A stretch of 64,000 nucleotides of DNA from Chitinophaga caseinilytica (GCF_038396765.1 NZ_CP150096.1:5315001-5379000); one strand, 5' to 3'; positions 27,535 through 36,355 are shown, numbered from the stretch's first letter. A program made the numbers and translations. The notes: a model not told the origin generated them from the letters alone.

Positions 27535-27608
27535 TGGGGTACCCGAACGACTTGGACACTCTTCAACATTCTTGTACACGAAAGCTGTGCTGCTACACGT
27601 CCTTAAAC

Positions 27609-27634
27609 GAAAAAAGGAGCGATTGTTCGCTCCT
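27609..27634 (-). terminator. Terminator after tRNA-Lys
   Basis: On the minus strand, stem AGGAGCGA / TCGCTCCT with a four-base loop followed by TTTTTT. It lies three bases beyond the tRNA 3' end. Confidence 0.85.
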
Positions 27635-27637
27635 CTG

Positions 27638-27710
27638 TGATTCCGCTGGGACTCGAACCCAGGGCCCATACATTAAAAGTGTATTGCTCTACCAACTGAG
27701 CTACGAAATC
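27638..27710 (-). tRNA. tRNA-Lys (anticodon UUU)
   Basis: A 73-base cloverleaf. The acceptor stem GATTTCG pairs with CGGAATC with one G-T pair. The D stem is GCTC/GAGC, the anticodon arm ATACA-CTTTTAA-TGTAT gives UUU, and the T arm is CTGGG-TTCGAGT-CCCAG. The discriminator is A. CCA is not encoded. A terminator follows at once. Confidence 0.97.
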
Positions 27711-27833
27711 ATCCCTTAGATTTTCATCGTTCAGGGCGGCGAAATTACATAAATTTATTTCCCTACCAAATTTTCTTTAAAAAAATCTTGATCGCTGATC
27801 CAGTACTGCAGCGGCCCACACCCCGAAAATCCG

Positions 27834-27841
27834 TACCTTTG
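27834..27841 (+). promoter_or_regulatory. -7 box TACCTTTG
   Basis: Exact TAnnTTTG match 32 bases before the start of the RluA-like domain gene. No TTG at the expected spacing. Confidence 0.45.
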
Positions 27842-27873
27842 CGCTTTCAAAAGCCTTTACAGGACGCAGTATT

Positions 27874-28677
27874 ATGATCATCACCACTGGTGACTGCCAA
27901 CAAACCGCTCCGGCAATACACCAGCCAACAAACAGCGTATTCACCCGGTTTTCCGACCAGGATGCCGCCAACTCCCTGGCGGAAGGGCTCCGCTTCCACC
28001 CCAACGCTCCCATCCACCCGCTATGCATCGCCGCTACGGAAGGGCTTCAACGGCACCTCGCTGAACAAACTGAATGGCAACACAATTTCGGATTGGGAAA
28101 CGGAGGAAACGGCGCTGTTATCGGCAAGATGTTTGGCGTGCTGGCCGTTCGGGCGCGCGACGGCTCGCTGGGCTACCTGGCCGCGTTTTCCGGTAAACTG
28201 GCCAACGGGAACCACCACAGCGGGTTTGTGGAGCCGGTGTTCGATGCGCTCACTGCCGGCAGCTTCCTCAATACCGGCATGGCCCGCCTGTCGGAAATCA
28301 ATGCGGAAATTGCCAAGCTGGAATTGGCAGGCGATCTGGCCGCGGCCGATAAACGCAAGGAAGCCCGCAAATCCCACTCCATCGCCCTGCAACGGAAACT
28401 CCACGAGCATTACAACTTCCGCAACAAAACCGGCCGCACGCGGAACCTGATCGATATCTTCGAGGCACATGGCTACAAACAGCCGCCCGCAGGCGCCGGG
28501 GAATGCGCCGGGCCCAAACTCCTCCAATACGCCTTCCGCCACCATATGGAGCCCCTGGCCCTCGCGGAATTCTGGTGGGGCCTCTCTCCCAAGTCCGCCA
28601 CCTGGAAACATGGGGAATTCTATCCACCCTGCAAGGAAAAATGCGCCCCCATCCTGGACTTCATGTTGAGCGAATAA
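27874..28677 (+). CDS. Stand-alone N-terminal domain of an RluA-like pseudouridine synthase
   Basis: A 267-residue protein. Its sequence matches the extra N-terminal part of long RluA-family proteins: FHPNAPIHPLCIAATEGLQ, GKMFGVLAV, GYLAAFSGKL, a helical linker, PPAGAGECAGPKLLQYAF, LAEFWWGLSP and FYPPCKEKCAPILDFML. In full-length relatives a catalytic pseudouridine synthase domain with a GRLD-type Asp motif follows. Here the frame stops right after this domain and the next 87 bases lead to another gene. The protein therefore cannot modify RNA by itself by the known mechanism. Three of its Cys could bind metal. It may act on RNA or partner a separate synthase; that is inference. Confidence 0.8.
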   Translation: MIITTGDCQQTAPAIHQPTNSVFTRFSDQDAANSLAEGLRFHPNAPIHPLCIAATEGLQRHLAEQTEWQHNFGLGNGGNGAVIGKMFGVLAVRARDGSLGYLAAFSGKLANGNHHSGFVEPVFDALTAGSFLNTGMARLSEINAEIAKLELAGDLAAADKRKEARKSHSIALQRKLHEHYNFRNKTGRTRNLIDIFEAHGYKQPPAGAGECAGPKLLQYAFRHHMEPLALAEFWWGLSPKSATWKHGEFYPPCKEKCAPILDFMLSE

Positions 28678-28730
28678 TTTTTTTATACTGCTGAACACCC
28701 TACTGACATAAGGCTGTCAAAACCCGCCGT

Positions 28731-28738
28731 TACTTTTG
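28731..28738 (+). promoter_or_regulatory. -7 box TACTTTTG
   Basis: Exact TAnnTTTG match 26 bases before the VOC gene start; the upstream TTG is not clear. Confidence 0.45.
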
Positions 28739-28764
28739 TCAAACAAACAAAAAAACTATCCAAA

Positions 28765-29190
28765 ATGGCACAATCATCAGTATTCCGCGGCATGGCAACC
28801 ATCACGTTCTTCGCGGCAGATCACGCAGCAGCAAAGCAATGGTACACAGACTTCTTCGGCATAGCACCCTATTTCGATATGCCGGGCTATTTCGAGTTCC
28901 GCCTGGGCGATTACCAGCATGAATTCGGCGTCATCGACGCGCGGTACGCCCCTCCGGCCAGGTCATCCGCCACCGGCGGCGCCGTCACCTATTGGCATGT
29001 GGATGATATCAAAGCTACGTTCGACCGGCTGCTGGCAATGGGCGCCACGGAATTCGAGCCCATCACGCCCCGCGGTCAGGAAGGCAGCGGCTTCTTCACC
29101 GCCTCCGTCACAGACCCCTTCGGCAATATCATCGGCATCATGTCTAACCCCCACTACCTCGAAATCCTCCAGCAAAAAGCAGCCGTATAA
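28765..29190 (+). CDS. VOC family protein
   Basis: A 141-residue vicinal oxygen chelate protein. Landmarks are ATITFFAADHAAAKQWYTDFFG in two parts at the N-terminus, a linker around YWHVDDIKATFDRLLAMGA that begins the second module, and VTDPFGNIIGIMSNPHY at the end. The layout is that of glyoxalase-like and bleomycin-resistance-like proteins. Enzymatic activity is not predictable. It is monocistronic, with a -7 box before it and a bidirectional terminator after it. Confidence 0.87.
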   Translation: MAQSSVFRGMATITFFAADHAAAKQWYTDFFGIAPYFDMPGYFEFRLGDYQHEFGVIDARYAPPARSSATGGAVTYWHVDDIKATFDRLLAMGATEFEPITPRGQEGSGFFTASVTDPFGNIIGIMSNPHYLEILQQKAAV

Positions 29191-29197
29191 AAACAGT

Positions 29198-29231
29198 AAA
29201 GCCGCGCCAATCGTACGATCCGCGCGGCTTT
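29198..29231. terminator. Bidirectional terminator
   Basis: Perfect ten-base stem AAAGCCGCGC / GCGCGGCTTT between the convergent VOC and DUF3667 genes. Confidence 0.8.
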
Positions 29232-29247
29232 CGTTTCAAATCCGGCT

Positions 29248-30006
29248 TTACCAGGGCCGCATGGTGCCCGTCAGCTGGAACCCGGAAAAGTACAGAAAAA
29301 AGAGAAAACAGTTCATCAGCGTCAAACGCAATACCAGCCAACCTTTCCTGTAATCATCCTTCATCAGGAACCCGAAAACCGACCCGTACATAAACAGGAA
29401 AGCCGTCATGAAAAACGGGATGTACAGCCCGATATCTATCTTGCCAAACTGGTGCGTCACCAGCATCATCACCCAACCCACGAGGTACACCAGCACCTGC
29501 ATGATGTTCAGTTGCGCGGCGATGTAGGTATTGATGAGAAAATGCTCCCAGAAATTGTACTTCCCGCGGCGCATGAACAAAAACGTGATCACGCTCGCGA
29601 TAGGGATCATGAGGAAAATGAACACGCTGAAATAATGATTGAAAAATCCACCTTTATCCTCCGCCACATAACCGGGATGATATTTTGCGTACGTGCCTGC
29701 AATGCCCGCCGAAATGAGCTTCACGAGCAAGGTGCAGATGGTGGACATGATGATCACATACGCAAACGGCCGGAAATATTTCACCCGCTTCCCTTCCAGG
29801 TAATCCCTGATCATCCCGCCCGGCCGGGTGAACAGCGATAGTAAGGTGTAGAAAAATCCCTTGTCGACATGAAACACCGAATGCGGAATATCGTGCAGGA
29901 AATAATGCGCGTCTATCTTGCCTTCATGGTACGACTGCCCGCAATTCGGGCAAAAATTACCGGCCGCGGCCTTTCCGCAATTTTTACATACGTGGGTTTT
30001 GTGCAT
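29248..30006 (-). CDS. DUF3667 membrane protein with zinc ribbon
   Basis: A 252-residue protein. It begins with a zinc ribbon (CKNC at 7-10 and CPNC at 19-22) and the DUF3667 signature HEGKIDAHYFLHD, then GFFYTLLSLFTRPGGMIRDYL and GKRVKYFRPFAYVII. About five membrane helices follow. The family is widespread in Bacteroidota with no known function. It is flanked by a terminator shared with the convergent VOC gene and transcribed away from the PadR gene. Confidence 0.9.
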   Translation of the reverse strand: MHKTHVCKNCGKAAAGNFCPNCGQSYHEGKIDAHYFLHDIPHSVFHVDKGFFYTLLSLFTRPGGMIRDYLEGKRVKYFRPFAYVIIMSTICTLLVKLISAGIAGTYAKYHPGYVAEDKGGFFNHYFSVFIFLMIPIASVITFLFMRRGKYNFWEHFLINTYIAAQLNIMQVLVYLVGWVMMLVTHQFGKIDIGLYIPFFMTAFLFMYGSVFGFLMKDDYRKGWLVLRLTLMNCFLFFLYFSGFQLTGTMRPW

Positions 30007-30122
30007 AGTCTGCCGAAGATAATTAAATCCGACTGATTACAACTCTTCACAATATGAAAGATCGCTCCCCATCCAGCCATCGCAGGCGATCTGGATGCGT
30101 TGGGGCGTAATAATTCAGTATT

Positions 30123-30161
30123 TGTATGTATTATAAGATGTAATTACATACATTTACGTAA
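30123..30161 (+). promoter_or_regulatory. Candidate PadR operator
   Basis: A 12-base perfect palindrome ATGTAATTACAT at 30138-30149 sits inside wider arms TGTATGTA (30123-30130) and TACATACA (30145-30152). TTACGTAA follows at 30154-30161. PadR proteins classically bind ATGT-N8-ACAT-like sites, and the PadR gene starts 12 bases later, so autoregulation is likely. Confidence 0.6.
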
Positions 30162-30173
30162 TTAATATCGGAT

Positions 30174-30506
30174 ATGAAAGGCACAAACCTCGGAGAATTC
30201 GAAGAACTGGTGCTCCTCACTGTTGCCGCGCTACTCAAGGAAGCGTACAGCGTAGCGATTTGCGACGAGCTGGCCAGCCACACCGGCCGCTCGGTAAAAC
30301 TGGGCGTGGTACACGCGGTACTGAACCGGCTCGAAGAAAAAGGACTGGTCACCAGCGAACTGGGCGAAGCCACGAAGGCCCGCGGCGGAAAGCGCAAACG
30401 GTATTACGAGCTCACCATGCCCGGAAAAGCGGCGCTCATCAACGCCAGGGCAATGCGCGATCAGCTATGGGCAAAGATTCCGTCACTCGCATGGAAAAAC
30501 GGCTGA
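30174..30506 (+). CDS. PadR-family transcriptional regulator
   Basis: A 110-residue winged-helix regulator: EFEELVLLTVAALLKEAYSV, a recognition helix around VKLGVVHAVLNRLEEKGLV, and the wing KARGGKRKRYYELTMPGK. The short C-terminal helix is that of the PadR-s1 group. It is one base upstream of the permease gene and so is co-translated with it. In Bacteroidota and Acidobacteria this pair (PadR then FtsX-like permease with a prefix domain) is common. It probably represses the pair by binding the palindromic region in front of it. Confidence 0.93.
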   Translation: MKGTNLGEFEELVLLTVAALLKEAYSVAICDELASHTGRSVKLGVVHAVLNRLEEKGLVTSELGEATKARGGKRKRYYELTMPGKAALINARAMRDQLWAKIPSLAWKNG

Positions 30507-30507
30507 C

Positions 30508-33147
30508 ATGAAACAACACCAACCGCCCGCCTGGGCGCAACGATTCGTGGAGTGGTATTGCAAACCGGGGCTCGTGGAAGACCTGACGGGCGACCTCCAC
30601 GAATGTTTCGAACGGAATGTGGCCACCATCGGGCCGCGCCGGGCAAAACTTGTCTACATTATCGATGCGTTCAAGTTCTTCAGAAGTTATACCGTAAGGA
30701 AATCCTTATTCGCTCACCTTTTTATGAACAGGACCATGATCGGCAGTTACGTTAAAACTTCGGGGCGCAACATCCTGCGCAATAAACTATTTTCATTCAT
30801 CAATATTCTCGGACTGGCCATCAGTATGTCTGTCGGGCTGCTGCTGATCGCTTTCCTCCTCGATCTGCGCACCTACGACCGGTTCCATGAAAATGGCGGC
30901 CGCATCCAACGGGTCACGAGCATTTTTTCCTCCAACAACGAGCAGGGCGGAAAATTCGCCACCGCATCCATCAAAACCGCCCGGCTCATCCGTGAAAAAG
31001 TGGCCGGTATCGAGGCAGTGACCACGATAAAAAACGACTTTTCCGGCGACGCGAAAGTCGGCGGCAACGAGCTTCCCATCAAAGGATACTGGGCGGAACC
31101 TTCGCTGTTCCGGGTTTTCACCTTTCCCATGCTGCAGGGCGATCCTGCAACGGCACTAAAAGCCCCCTACTCCATCGTGCTCACGGAATCCGCCGCCACC
31201 AAGCTTTTCGGCGACCAGACCGCCCTCGGCAAAGCGATCGAGGTAGATTCGATGGTCTACCAGGTAACGGGGGTCATGAAAGACGTTCCCTTTTTCTCGC
31301 ACCTCCGGTTCGAAGCACTGGTGTCCCTATCCACCGCCGAACAAATGCAAAACAGCGATCCCGGCTTCGGCGCATGGACGAACATCTGGCCGTATTCCGT
31401 TTACCTCCTCCCTTCGAAAAACGCGGACATGGCCGCCATCCGCACGCAGCTCGATGCGCTGGCGAAGGAAGAAAACCTCGCCGACAAAAACACCCGCATC
31501 CAGCTGGAACTGCTTCCCTTGTTCGATATCGTGGTCGGCGAAAGCCTCCGCCAATCCGAAGGCGGACCAGGCTTTACGGGGCCGCACCTTTCCCCCACGG
31601 TGCTGTGGATACTCGGCGCATTGGCGCTGATCGTGATCCTGTCGGCCTGCTTCAACTACACCAATCTTTCCATCGCTCGGGCCATGCGCCGGGTGAAAGA
31701 GATCGGGCTGCGCAAGGCCATCGGCGCGGGGAAGAACGAGGTGCGGCTACAGTTCCTCGCGGAAGCGGTCATGATCTCCATGGCGGCCCTTCTCCTATCC
31801 TTCCTCCTGTTCCTGGCGTTAAGACCGTTGCTGATCAACATGGCACCGGAGATGCAGCGCATGGTCAAACTAGACCTTTCACCGGCCATGGTATTGGCTT
31901 TCATCGTGTTTTCCGTGATCGTTGGCGTTGTTGCGGGCTTCCTTCCCGCCGTATTCTTCTCGAAAGTGAGCGCCATCAACGCATTCGGCAATGTTTCCCC
32001 CGTAAAAACCTTCCGCCACCTCACGCTCCGGCGCGCATTGGTGGTGATCCAATACACGGTAACGCTGATTTTCATTACCACAACCGCCATCGGTTACGTG
32101 CAGTATAAAAACATCCTGGCGTTCGATCTGGGGTTCAATACGACGAACATCCTCAACATCAATATGCTGGACAACAAGCCAGATGCCATGCTACAGGCGC
32201 TCGGCGAGATGCCTGAAGTGACGGGCGTGTCGCGCTCGCTGATCACCACCGGCGTGGGCAACGCCTGGGGCGGCAATATGAAATACAGGGATTCGCGGGA
32301 TTCGCAGCTGGTGCTGACCAACCACGTCGACGAAAATTATCTGCCGCTCCACGACTACAAACTCGTAGCCGGCGGCAATTTCGTGGCCCGGCCCGCCAGC
32401 GCCGAAGCGGTGAGCGAAGTGATCGTGAACCAGCAAGTCGTGAAGCGGTTCCACATCGCCGGCAACGATCCGCAAAAGGCCATCGGCGAACAGATCACCC
32501 TGAACGGCCGGAAAATGACGATCGTAGGCGTGATGCAGGATTTCCACTACGGAAAGGTCGACAACCTCATCGGCCCCGTGGCATTCACACCCTGGACGCC
32601 GGAAGACAGGACCATCCTCAGCGCCAAAATCCATGGCGCCGATATGCCGGCCGCGGTCGCCAAAATAGAGGCAGCCTGGCGGCAGACCGACCGCATCCAC
32701 CCCTTTACCGCCGAATTCTACGACGAAGAGATCGAGCAGGCGTACAGCGAGTTTTCGACCATGATCAAGATCATCGGTTTCCTGTCGTTCCTGGCGATTT
32801 CCATCGCATCGATGGGCCTTTTCGGCATGGTGGTGTTTACCACGGAAACGCGGCTCCGGGAGATCGGCATCCGGAAAGTGATGGGCGCCGGCGCGGGGAA
32901 CCTTATTTTCCTGCTGAGCCGCGGGTTCCTGTCGCTATTGTCTATCTCTGCGTTCATCGCCCTGCCGGCCACGTACCTCTTCTTTAATTTGTTCGTGCTG
33001 CCCAATTTCCCCTATCATACGCCCGTGCAGTTCACGGAATTGTTTTCCGGTTTGCTGGTGGTACTGTTTATCGCTTTCGTGATGATCGGATCGCAGACGC
33101 TGAAGGCTGCGAGAAGCAACCCGGTAGCGGTTTTGAAGCGTGAATGA
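30508..33147 (+). CDS. FtsX/MacB-type ABC permease with N-terminal prefix domain
   Basis: An 879-residue permease. Residues ~1-75 are the permease prefix domain (AQRFVEWYCKPGLVEDLTGDL). The FtsX permease follows: the first helix at about 90-110 (LFSFINILGLAISMSVGLLLI), a MacB-type periplasmic domain, a first FtsX core around 370-500 (FNYTNLSIARAMRRVKEIGLRKAIGAG in part), a second periplasmic domain and a second core near the C-terminus (RLREIGIRKVMGAGAGNL). No ATPase gene adjoins, so it must use one from elsewhere. Function is probably in export or lipoprotein/peptide handling, not known. Confidence 0.92.
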   Translation: MKQHQPPAWAQRFVEWYCKPGLVEDLTGDLHECFERNVATIGPRRAKLVYIIDAFKFFRSYTVRKSLFAHLFMNRTMIGSYVKTSGRNILRNKLFSFINILGLAISMSVGLLLIAFLLDLRTYDRFHENGGRIQRVTSIFSSNNEQGGKFATASIKTARLIREKVAGIEAVTTIKNDFSGDAKVGGNELPIKGYWAEPSLFRVFTFPMLQGDPATALKAPYSIVLTESAATKLFGDQTALGKAIEVDSMVYQVTGVMKDVPFFSHLRFEALVSLSTAEQMQNSDPGFGAWTNIWPYSVYLLPSKNADMAAIRTQLDALAKEENLADKNTRIQLELLPLFDIVVGESLRQSEGGPGFTGPHLSPTVLWILGALALIVILSACFNYTNLSIARAMRRVKEIGLRKAIGAGKNEVRLQFLAEAVMISMAALLLSFLLFLALRPLLINMAPEMQRMVKLDLSPAMVLAFIVFSVIVGVVAGFLPAVFFSKVSAINAFGNVSPVKTFRHLTLRRALVVIQYTVTLIFITTTAIGYVQYKNILAFDLGFNTTNILNINMLDNKPDAMLQALGEMPEVTGVSRSLITTGVGNAWGGNMKYRDSRDSQLVLTNHVDENYLPLHDYKLVAGGNFVARPASAEAVSEVIVNQQVVKRFHIAGNDPQKAIGEQITLNGRKMTIVGVMQDFHYGKVDNLIGPVAFTPWTPEDRTILSAKIHGADMPAAVAKIEAAWRQTDRIHPFTAEFYDEEIEQAYSEFSTMIKIIGFLSFLAISIASMGLFGMVVFTTETRLREIGIRKVMGAGAGNLIFLLSRGFLSLLSISAFIALPATYLFFNLFVLPNFPYHTPVQFTELFSGLLVVLFIAFVMIGSQTLKAARSNPVAVLKRE

Positions 33148-33172
33148 CACATATCGGTATCAAATAAAAATC

Positions 33173-33194
33173 CCGTACGGTGTGCGGTTTTTTT
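33173..33194 (+). terminator. Terminator after ABC permease
   Basis: Stem CCGTAC / GTGCGG with a three-base loop and seven T residues, 26 bases after the permease stop. Confidence 0.7.
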
Positions 33195-33268
33195 GGGCTT
33201 ATTGAATGACGAGTTTCTGGTGGGTTAATCGGGTTTCCTCTTTTTACCCGGCTACGGGTTTTCACAAT

Positions 33269-33305
33269 AAAAGCCGCCTGGCCCCTTCGGCCCCGGCGGC
33301 TTTTT
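33269..33305. terminator. Second, GC-rich bidirectional terminator
   Basis: Arms AAGCCGCC / GGCGGCTT with extra inner pairing, A run before and T run after. It serves the permease read-through and the convergent HAD gene. Confidence 0.75.
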
Positions 33306-33343
33306 CATATTCGTGTGTTATTTATGTGCCTGTAGGGATGGTG

Positions 33344-34162
33344 CTACACGATTTCCTCCAGTTTCTTTTTACTACCCAGCACCTGTTCGAACAGTTCGCT
33401 GTCCAGCAAATCCTTGATGGATGAAATAACAAAATCCGGCCGGTAGCTGAACTGGCTGATGTCTTCCGCTTTCGTTACCCCTGTGAGGGTAAGCACGGTG
33501 GTGAAGCCCATGGTACCTGCGCCGAGGATGTCTGTCCCCATCGTATCGCCGATCATCACGGTCTGGTCGGTGGAAAGGCCCAGTTTCTTGCGGGCCATGC
33601 GCATCATGACCGGACTGGGCTTCCCTACGCTGAAAGCCTGTTTTCCGGTGGCAAACTCTACCATCGCCACGAAAGCGCCGCAGCCTGCGCGGTACTTCCC
33701 GTTACCGATCGGACAATTGGGATCGAGGTTGGTGGCAATGAGCTTGGCGCCGTTCATGATCATGTTGATCGCTTTGTCGACCGATTCGAGCATGATCGTC
33801 CGGCCTTCGCCGATGATGACGTAATCGGGATGATCGTCTACGATCGAAAACCCGGCGGCATGCAGTTCGGCCAGCAATCCGCCTTCGCCGATCACATACG
33901 CCGTAGCCTCCGGCGTGCGCGACGCCAGGTAGCGCGCGGTGGCCATACCACAGGTGAATACATCATCGTCTTCCACGTTAAAACCCAGTTTCCGCAGCTT
34001 GTAGGATACGTCGCGGTTGGTGCGCTGGCTGTTGTTGGTGAGGAAAAGGAAGGGGAACCCCTGTTCCCTTAATTGGTTGATAAACTCTACTGCACCGGGA
34101 ATAGGTTCCGAGCCCCGGTAAATGACGCCGTCCATGTCGATTAGAAATCCTTTCTGATCCAT
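33344..34162 (-). CDS. HAD-IIA family (NagD-like) phosphatase
   Basis: A 272-residue HAD phosphatase. Motif I is LIDMDGVIYRG with nucleophile Asp9 and Asp11. Motif II is FLTNNS. The C2 cap contains DYVIIGEG and LIATNLDPNCPI. Motif III Lys is in SVGKPSP and motif IV is VMIGDTMGTDI. NagD/AraL-type enzymes hydrolyse small sugar phosphates and pyridoxal phosphate; the in vivo substrate is unknown. I chose the ATG three codons before the start of motif I's strand, since the upstream 27 codons are not conserved-looking. Confidence 0.92.
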   Translation of the reverse strand: MDQKGFLIDMDGVIYRGSEPIPGAVEFINQLREQGFPFLFLTNNSQRTNRDVSYKLRKLGFNVEDDDVFTCGMATARYLASRTPEATAYVIGEGGLLAELHAAGFSIVDDHPDYVIIGEGRTIMLESVDKAINMIMNGAKLIATNLDPNCPIGNGKYRAGCGAFVAMVEFATGKQAFSVGKPSPVMMRMARKKLGLSTDQTVMIGDTMGTDILGAGTMGFTTVLTLTGVTKAEDISQFSYRPDFVISSIKDLLDSELFEQVLGSKKKLEEIV

Positions 34163-34732
34163 AATTTTGGTTTTATGAAAGCAGACGTACCACTTGGCTT
34201 GCAGGCATGAAATCATCCCCCGCCGAAGCGTACCGTCCAGCAAAATGAAATGCGAAATCAGAATTGGTCCGTGGAGATTAAAAAGGCGAGCATGGCCCTG
34301 TAATTGGCTCCTGGATGGAGATCGGGCCTGATGATCTCAAATATACAACAATAGTTGAAACGTAATAATTAAATTTTTTATCAGCTAAAATGATTTGCCT
34401 GCATTAGCAATCGCGACGAATGCATAACTTCGTATATCCGTTACATATAGTATCATCTATTTACATGACGGTTACCCACCGTTCCCCCATCCTTTTCCGG
34501 CATTACAATATTGCAACCGATTGTGATCGCCAATCCGCCAGACAAAGCCCCCTGGGTTCGGTAATACAATGTTAATGCAGGCCATTCCGGCGCGGCCTGT
34601 CAGGAAATATCCTGAAATTTGTATTCGTCATACCCCTCCGCCCTCCCGGCAGGCGCAGCCGTTTTCCGACCTATCCAAAGCGCCGAATGAAAAACCCGGA
34701 CATGATCATCGTTCACGTAAAACTGGTATCAT
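34163..34732. other. 570-base gap without a gene
   Basis: AT-rich in its middle (about 34340-34460) and GC-richer toward the downstream gene. I see near-matches to a -7 element (TAACTTCG at 34425) but none with correct spacing, no RNA fold that I recognise, and no convincing reading frame. It separates two divergent genes and so should hold both promoters. Confidence 0.5.
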
Positions 34733-35428
34733 ATGTCTAGGTCACTATCAAACACCTCTCCTTCCCGCCGCGATTTTCTCGGACAGGCTGCCATAGGTGC
34801 AGCCGCATTGGGCCTTGGCTGGCTCGCATCCCCCCTGCCCGCGGTTGCCGCAGAAACCGCCATGCTGGCCGATGCGGCCGACGATTGGTTCAAAAAGATC
34901 AACGGCAAGCACCGCCTGCTGATCGATTCCCCGCGGCCGCACAGTATTTTCCCGTTCGCCTGGCCGAAGGTTTTCCTCATCACCAATTCCATGACCGGCA
35001 CGCCGGAAAAAGAATGTTCGGTAGTGGTGGTGTTGCGGCATGATGCGATCCCTTACGCCATGAAGACCGATTTATGGAGCAAGTACAAGTTCGGGGAAAT
35101 GTTCAAGGCCGACGATCCCGCCACACAAGCCCCCTCTCTCCGCAATCCCTTCTGGCAGCCGGGCCCCAATGATTTCAGCGTGCCGGGCGTAGGCCCCGTG
35201 GAAATCGGCATCGATCAGCTCCAGAAAAGCGGCGTCATGTTCTGCGTCTGCAACATGGCCATCACGGTGTATAGCGCCGTAGCGGCCACGTCTATGGGCA
35301 TGGACGCCGAACAGGTACGCTCCGAATGGCTGGCGGGCGTGCTCCCGGGCATCCAGGTGGTGCCCTCGGGCGTATGGGCCATCGGGCGCGCGCAGGAAAA
35401 AGGCTGCGCCTACTGCTTCGCAGGCTGA
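34733..35428 (+). CDS. Tat-exported DsrE-like protein, sulfur operon
   Basis: A 231-residue protein with a twin-arginine signal: SRRDFLG at 11-17, then a hydrophobic stretch ending in AVAAET. The mature part has the alternating alpha-beta pattern of DsrE-like proteins: VVVVLRHDAIPYAM, then GVMFCVCNMAITVYS and GVWAIGRAQEKGCAYCFAG. Cys residues at FCVC and GCAYC could carry sulfur or bind metal. Tat export implies folding in the cytoplasm, perhaps with a cofactor. It is three bases upstream of a dihaem cytochrome gene, which suggests a periplasmic sulfur redox role. The fold call is tentative. Confidence 0.75.
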   Translation: MSRSLSNTSPSRRDFLGQAAIGAAALGLGWLASPLPAVAAETAMLADAADDWFKKINGKHRLLIDSPRPHSIFPFAWPKVFLITNSMTGTPEKECSVVVVLRHDAIPYAMKTDLWSKYKFGEMFKADDPATQAPSLRNPFWQPGPNDFSVPGVGPVEIGIDQLQKSGVMFCVCNMAITVYSAVAATSMGMDAEQVRSEWLAGVLPGIQVVPSGVWAIGRAQEKGCAYCFAG

Positions 35429-35431
35429 GCC

Positions 35432-36355
35432 ATGCATCGCAGTTGGATCGTTTCGGCGCTGATGTTGGCGCTCATGGCCTGCCGCCGGCAACACCACGGC
35501 CCGCCGGCAGTCTGGTTACCGCCCGATACCGCCACCATCGCCCGATCGCCCGAGGGCGATGAAATCCGCTATGGCCGGGCGCTCGTCATGCATACGGCAA
35601 AGTTCTTCGGGCCGGAGGGCTCCCTGACGACATCCGCCAACGGCATGAACTGCCAGAATTGCCACCTCGCGGCCGGCACCGCGCCCTGGGGCAACAATTT
35701 CTCGGCGGCATGGGCCACCTATCCCAAATACCGCGACCGCAGCGGCAGCGTGGAATCTTTGGAGAAGAAGATCAACGACTGCTTCGAAAGGAGCCTCAAC
35801 GGCCGGCCCATCGACAGCACCGGCCCCGAAATGAAGGCCATGGTGGCTTATATGCGATGGCTGGCGGGCAAAGTACCGCGCGGTGAGCGCCCCGCAGGCA
35901 GCGGCATCACGCAACTGCCCTGGCAACCGCAGGCCGCCGATCCCGCACGCGGAAAACTCGTCTACATCCGCCTTTGCAGCACCTGCCACGGGGCAGACGG
36001 CCAGGGCAAAAAGGCCGGCGCGGAATTCCTATACCCACCGCTGTGGGGCCAGCAAAGCTTCAATACCGGCGCAGGCATTTTCCGCATCAGCAAAATGGCC
36101 GGGTACATTTATAACAACATGCCGCAGGGCACCACCTGGCAAGCGCCGGTACTCACCATCAACGAAGCGTGGGACGTAGCCGCATGGATCGTTTCACAGC
36201 CGCGGCCCTACAAAGCCTACCCGGCCGATTGGCCCAACATCGCCACCAAACCGCCCGATCACCCGTTCGGCCCCTACGCAGATTCTTTTTCCGAAACCCG
36301 GCACAAGTATGGCCCGTTCGGGTCCATGCTGCCGGCATCATCCGTCAAACCATAA
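35432..36355 (+). CDS. Dihaem cytochrome c lipoprotein, TsdA-like (thiosulfate dehydrogenase family)
   Basis: A 307-residue lipoprotein with lipobox LMAC (Cys17). Two haem c motifs are present: CQNCH at 74-78 and CSTCH at 182-186. Between them lies KKINDCFERSLNG with Cys117, which corresponds in position to the Cys haem ligand of TsdA proteins, followed by EMKAMVAYMRWLAG. The end shows PPLWGQQSFNTGAGIFR and NEAWDVAAWIVSQ, typical of TsdA. TsdA enzymes convert thiosulfate to tetrathionate or the reverse. Activity here is inferred from family. The gene is sandwiched between two DsrE-like genes. Confidence 0.82.
   Translation: MHRSWIVSALMLALMACRRQHHGPPAVWLPPDTATIARSPEGDEIRYGRALVMHTAKFFGPEGSLTTSANGMNCQNCHLAAGTAPWGNNFSAAWATYPKYRDRSGSVESLEKKINDCFERSLNGRPIDSTGPEMKAMVAYMRWLAGKVPRGERPAGSGITQLPWQPQAADPARGKLVYIRLCSTCHGADGQGKKAGAEFLYPPLWGQQSFNTGAGIFRISKMAGYIYNNMPQGTTWQAPVLTINEAWDVAAWIVSQPRPYKAYPADWPNIATKPPDHPFGPYADSFSETRHKYGPFGSMLPASSVKP

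Noticed and set aside
21712..27710. Integrative element at tRNA-Lys
   Set aside because: No integrase gene and no direct repeat of the tRNA 3' end were found, so only a compositional note is kept.
34569..34796. Frame of 75 codons upstream of the Tat protein gene
   Set aside because: It overlaps the start of the real gene in another frame, has no family pattern, and is rich in Pro/Arg as expected for chance frames here.
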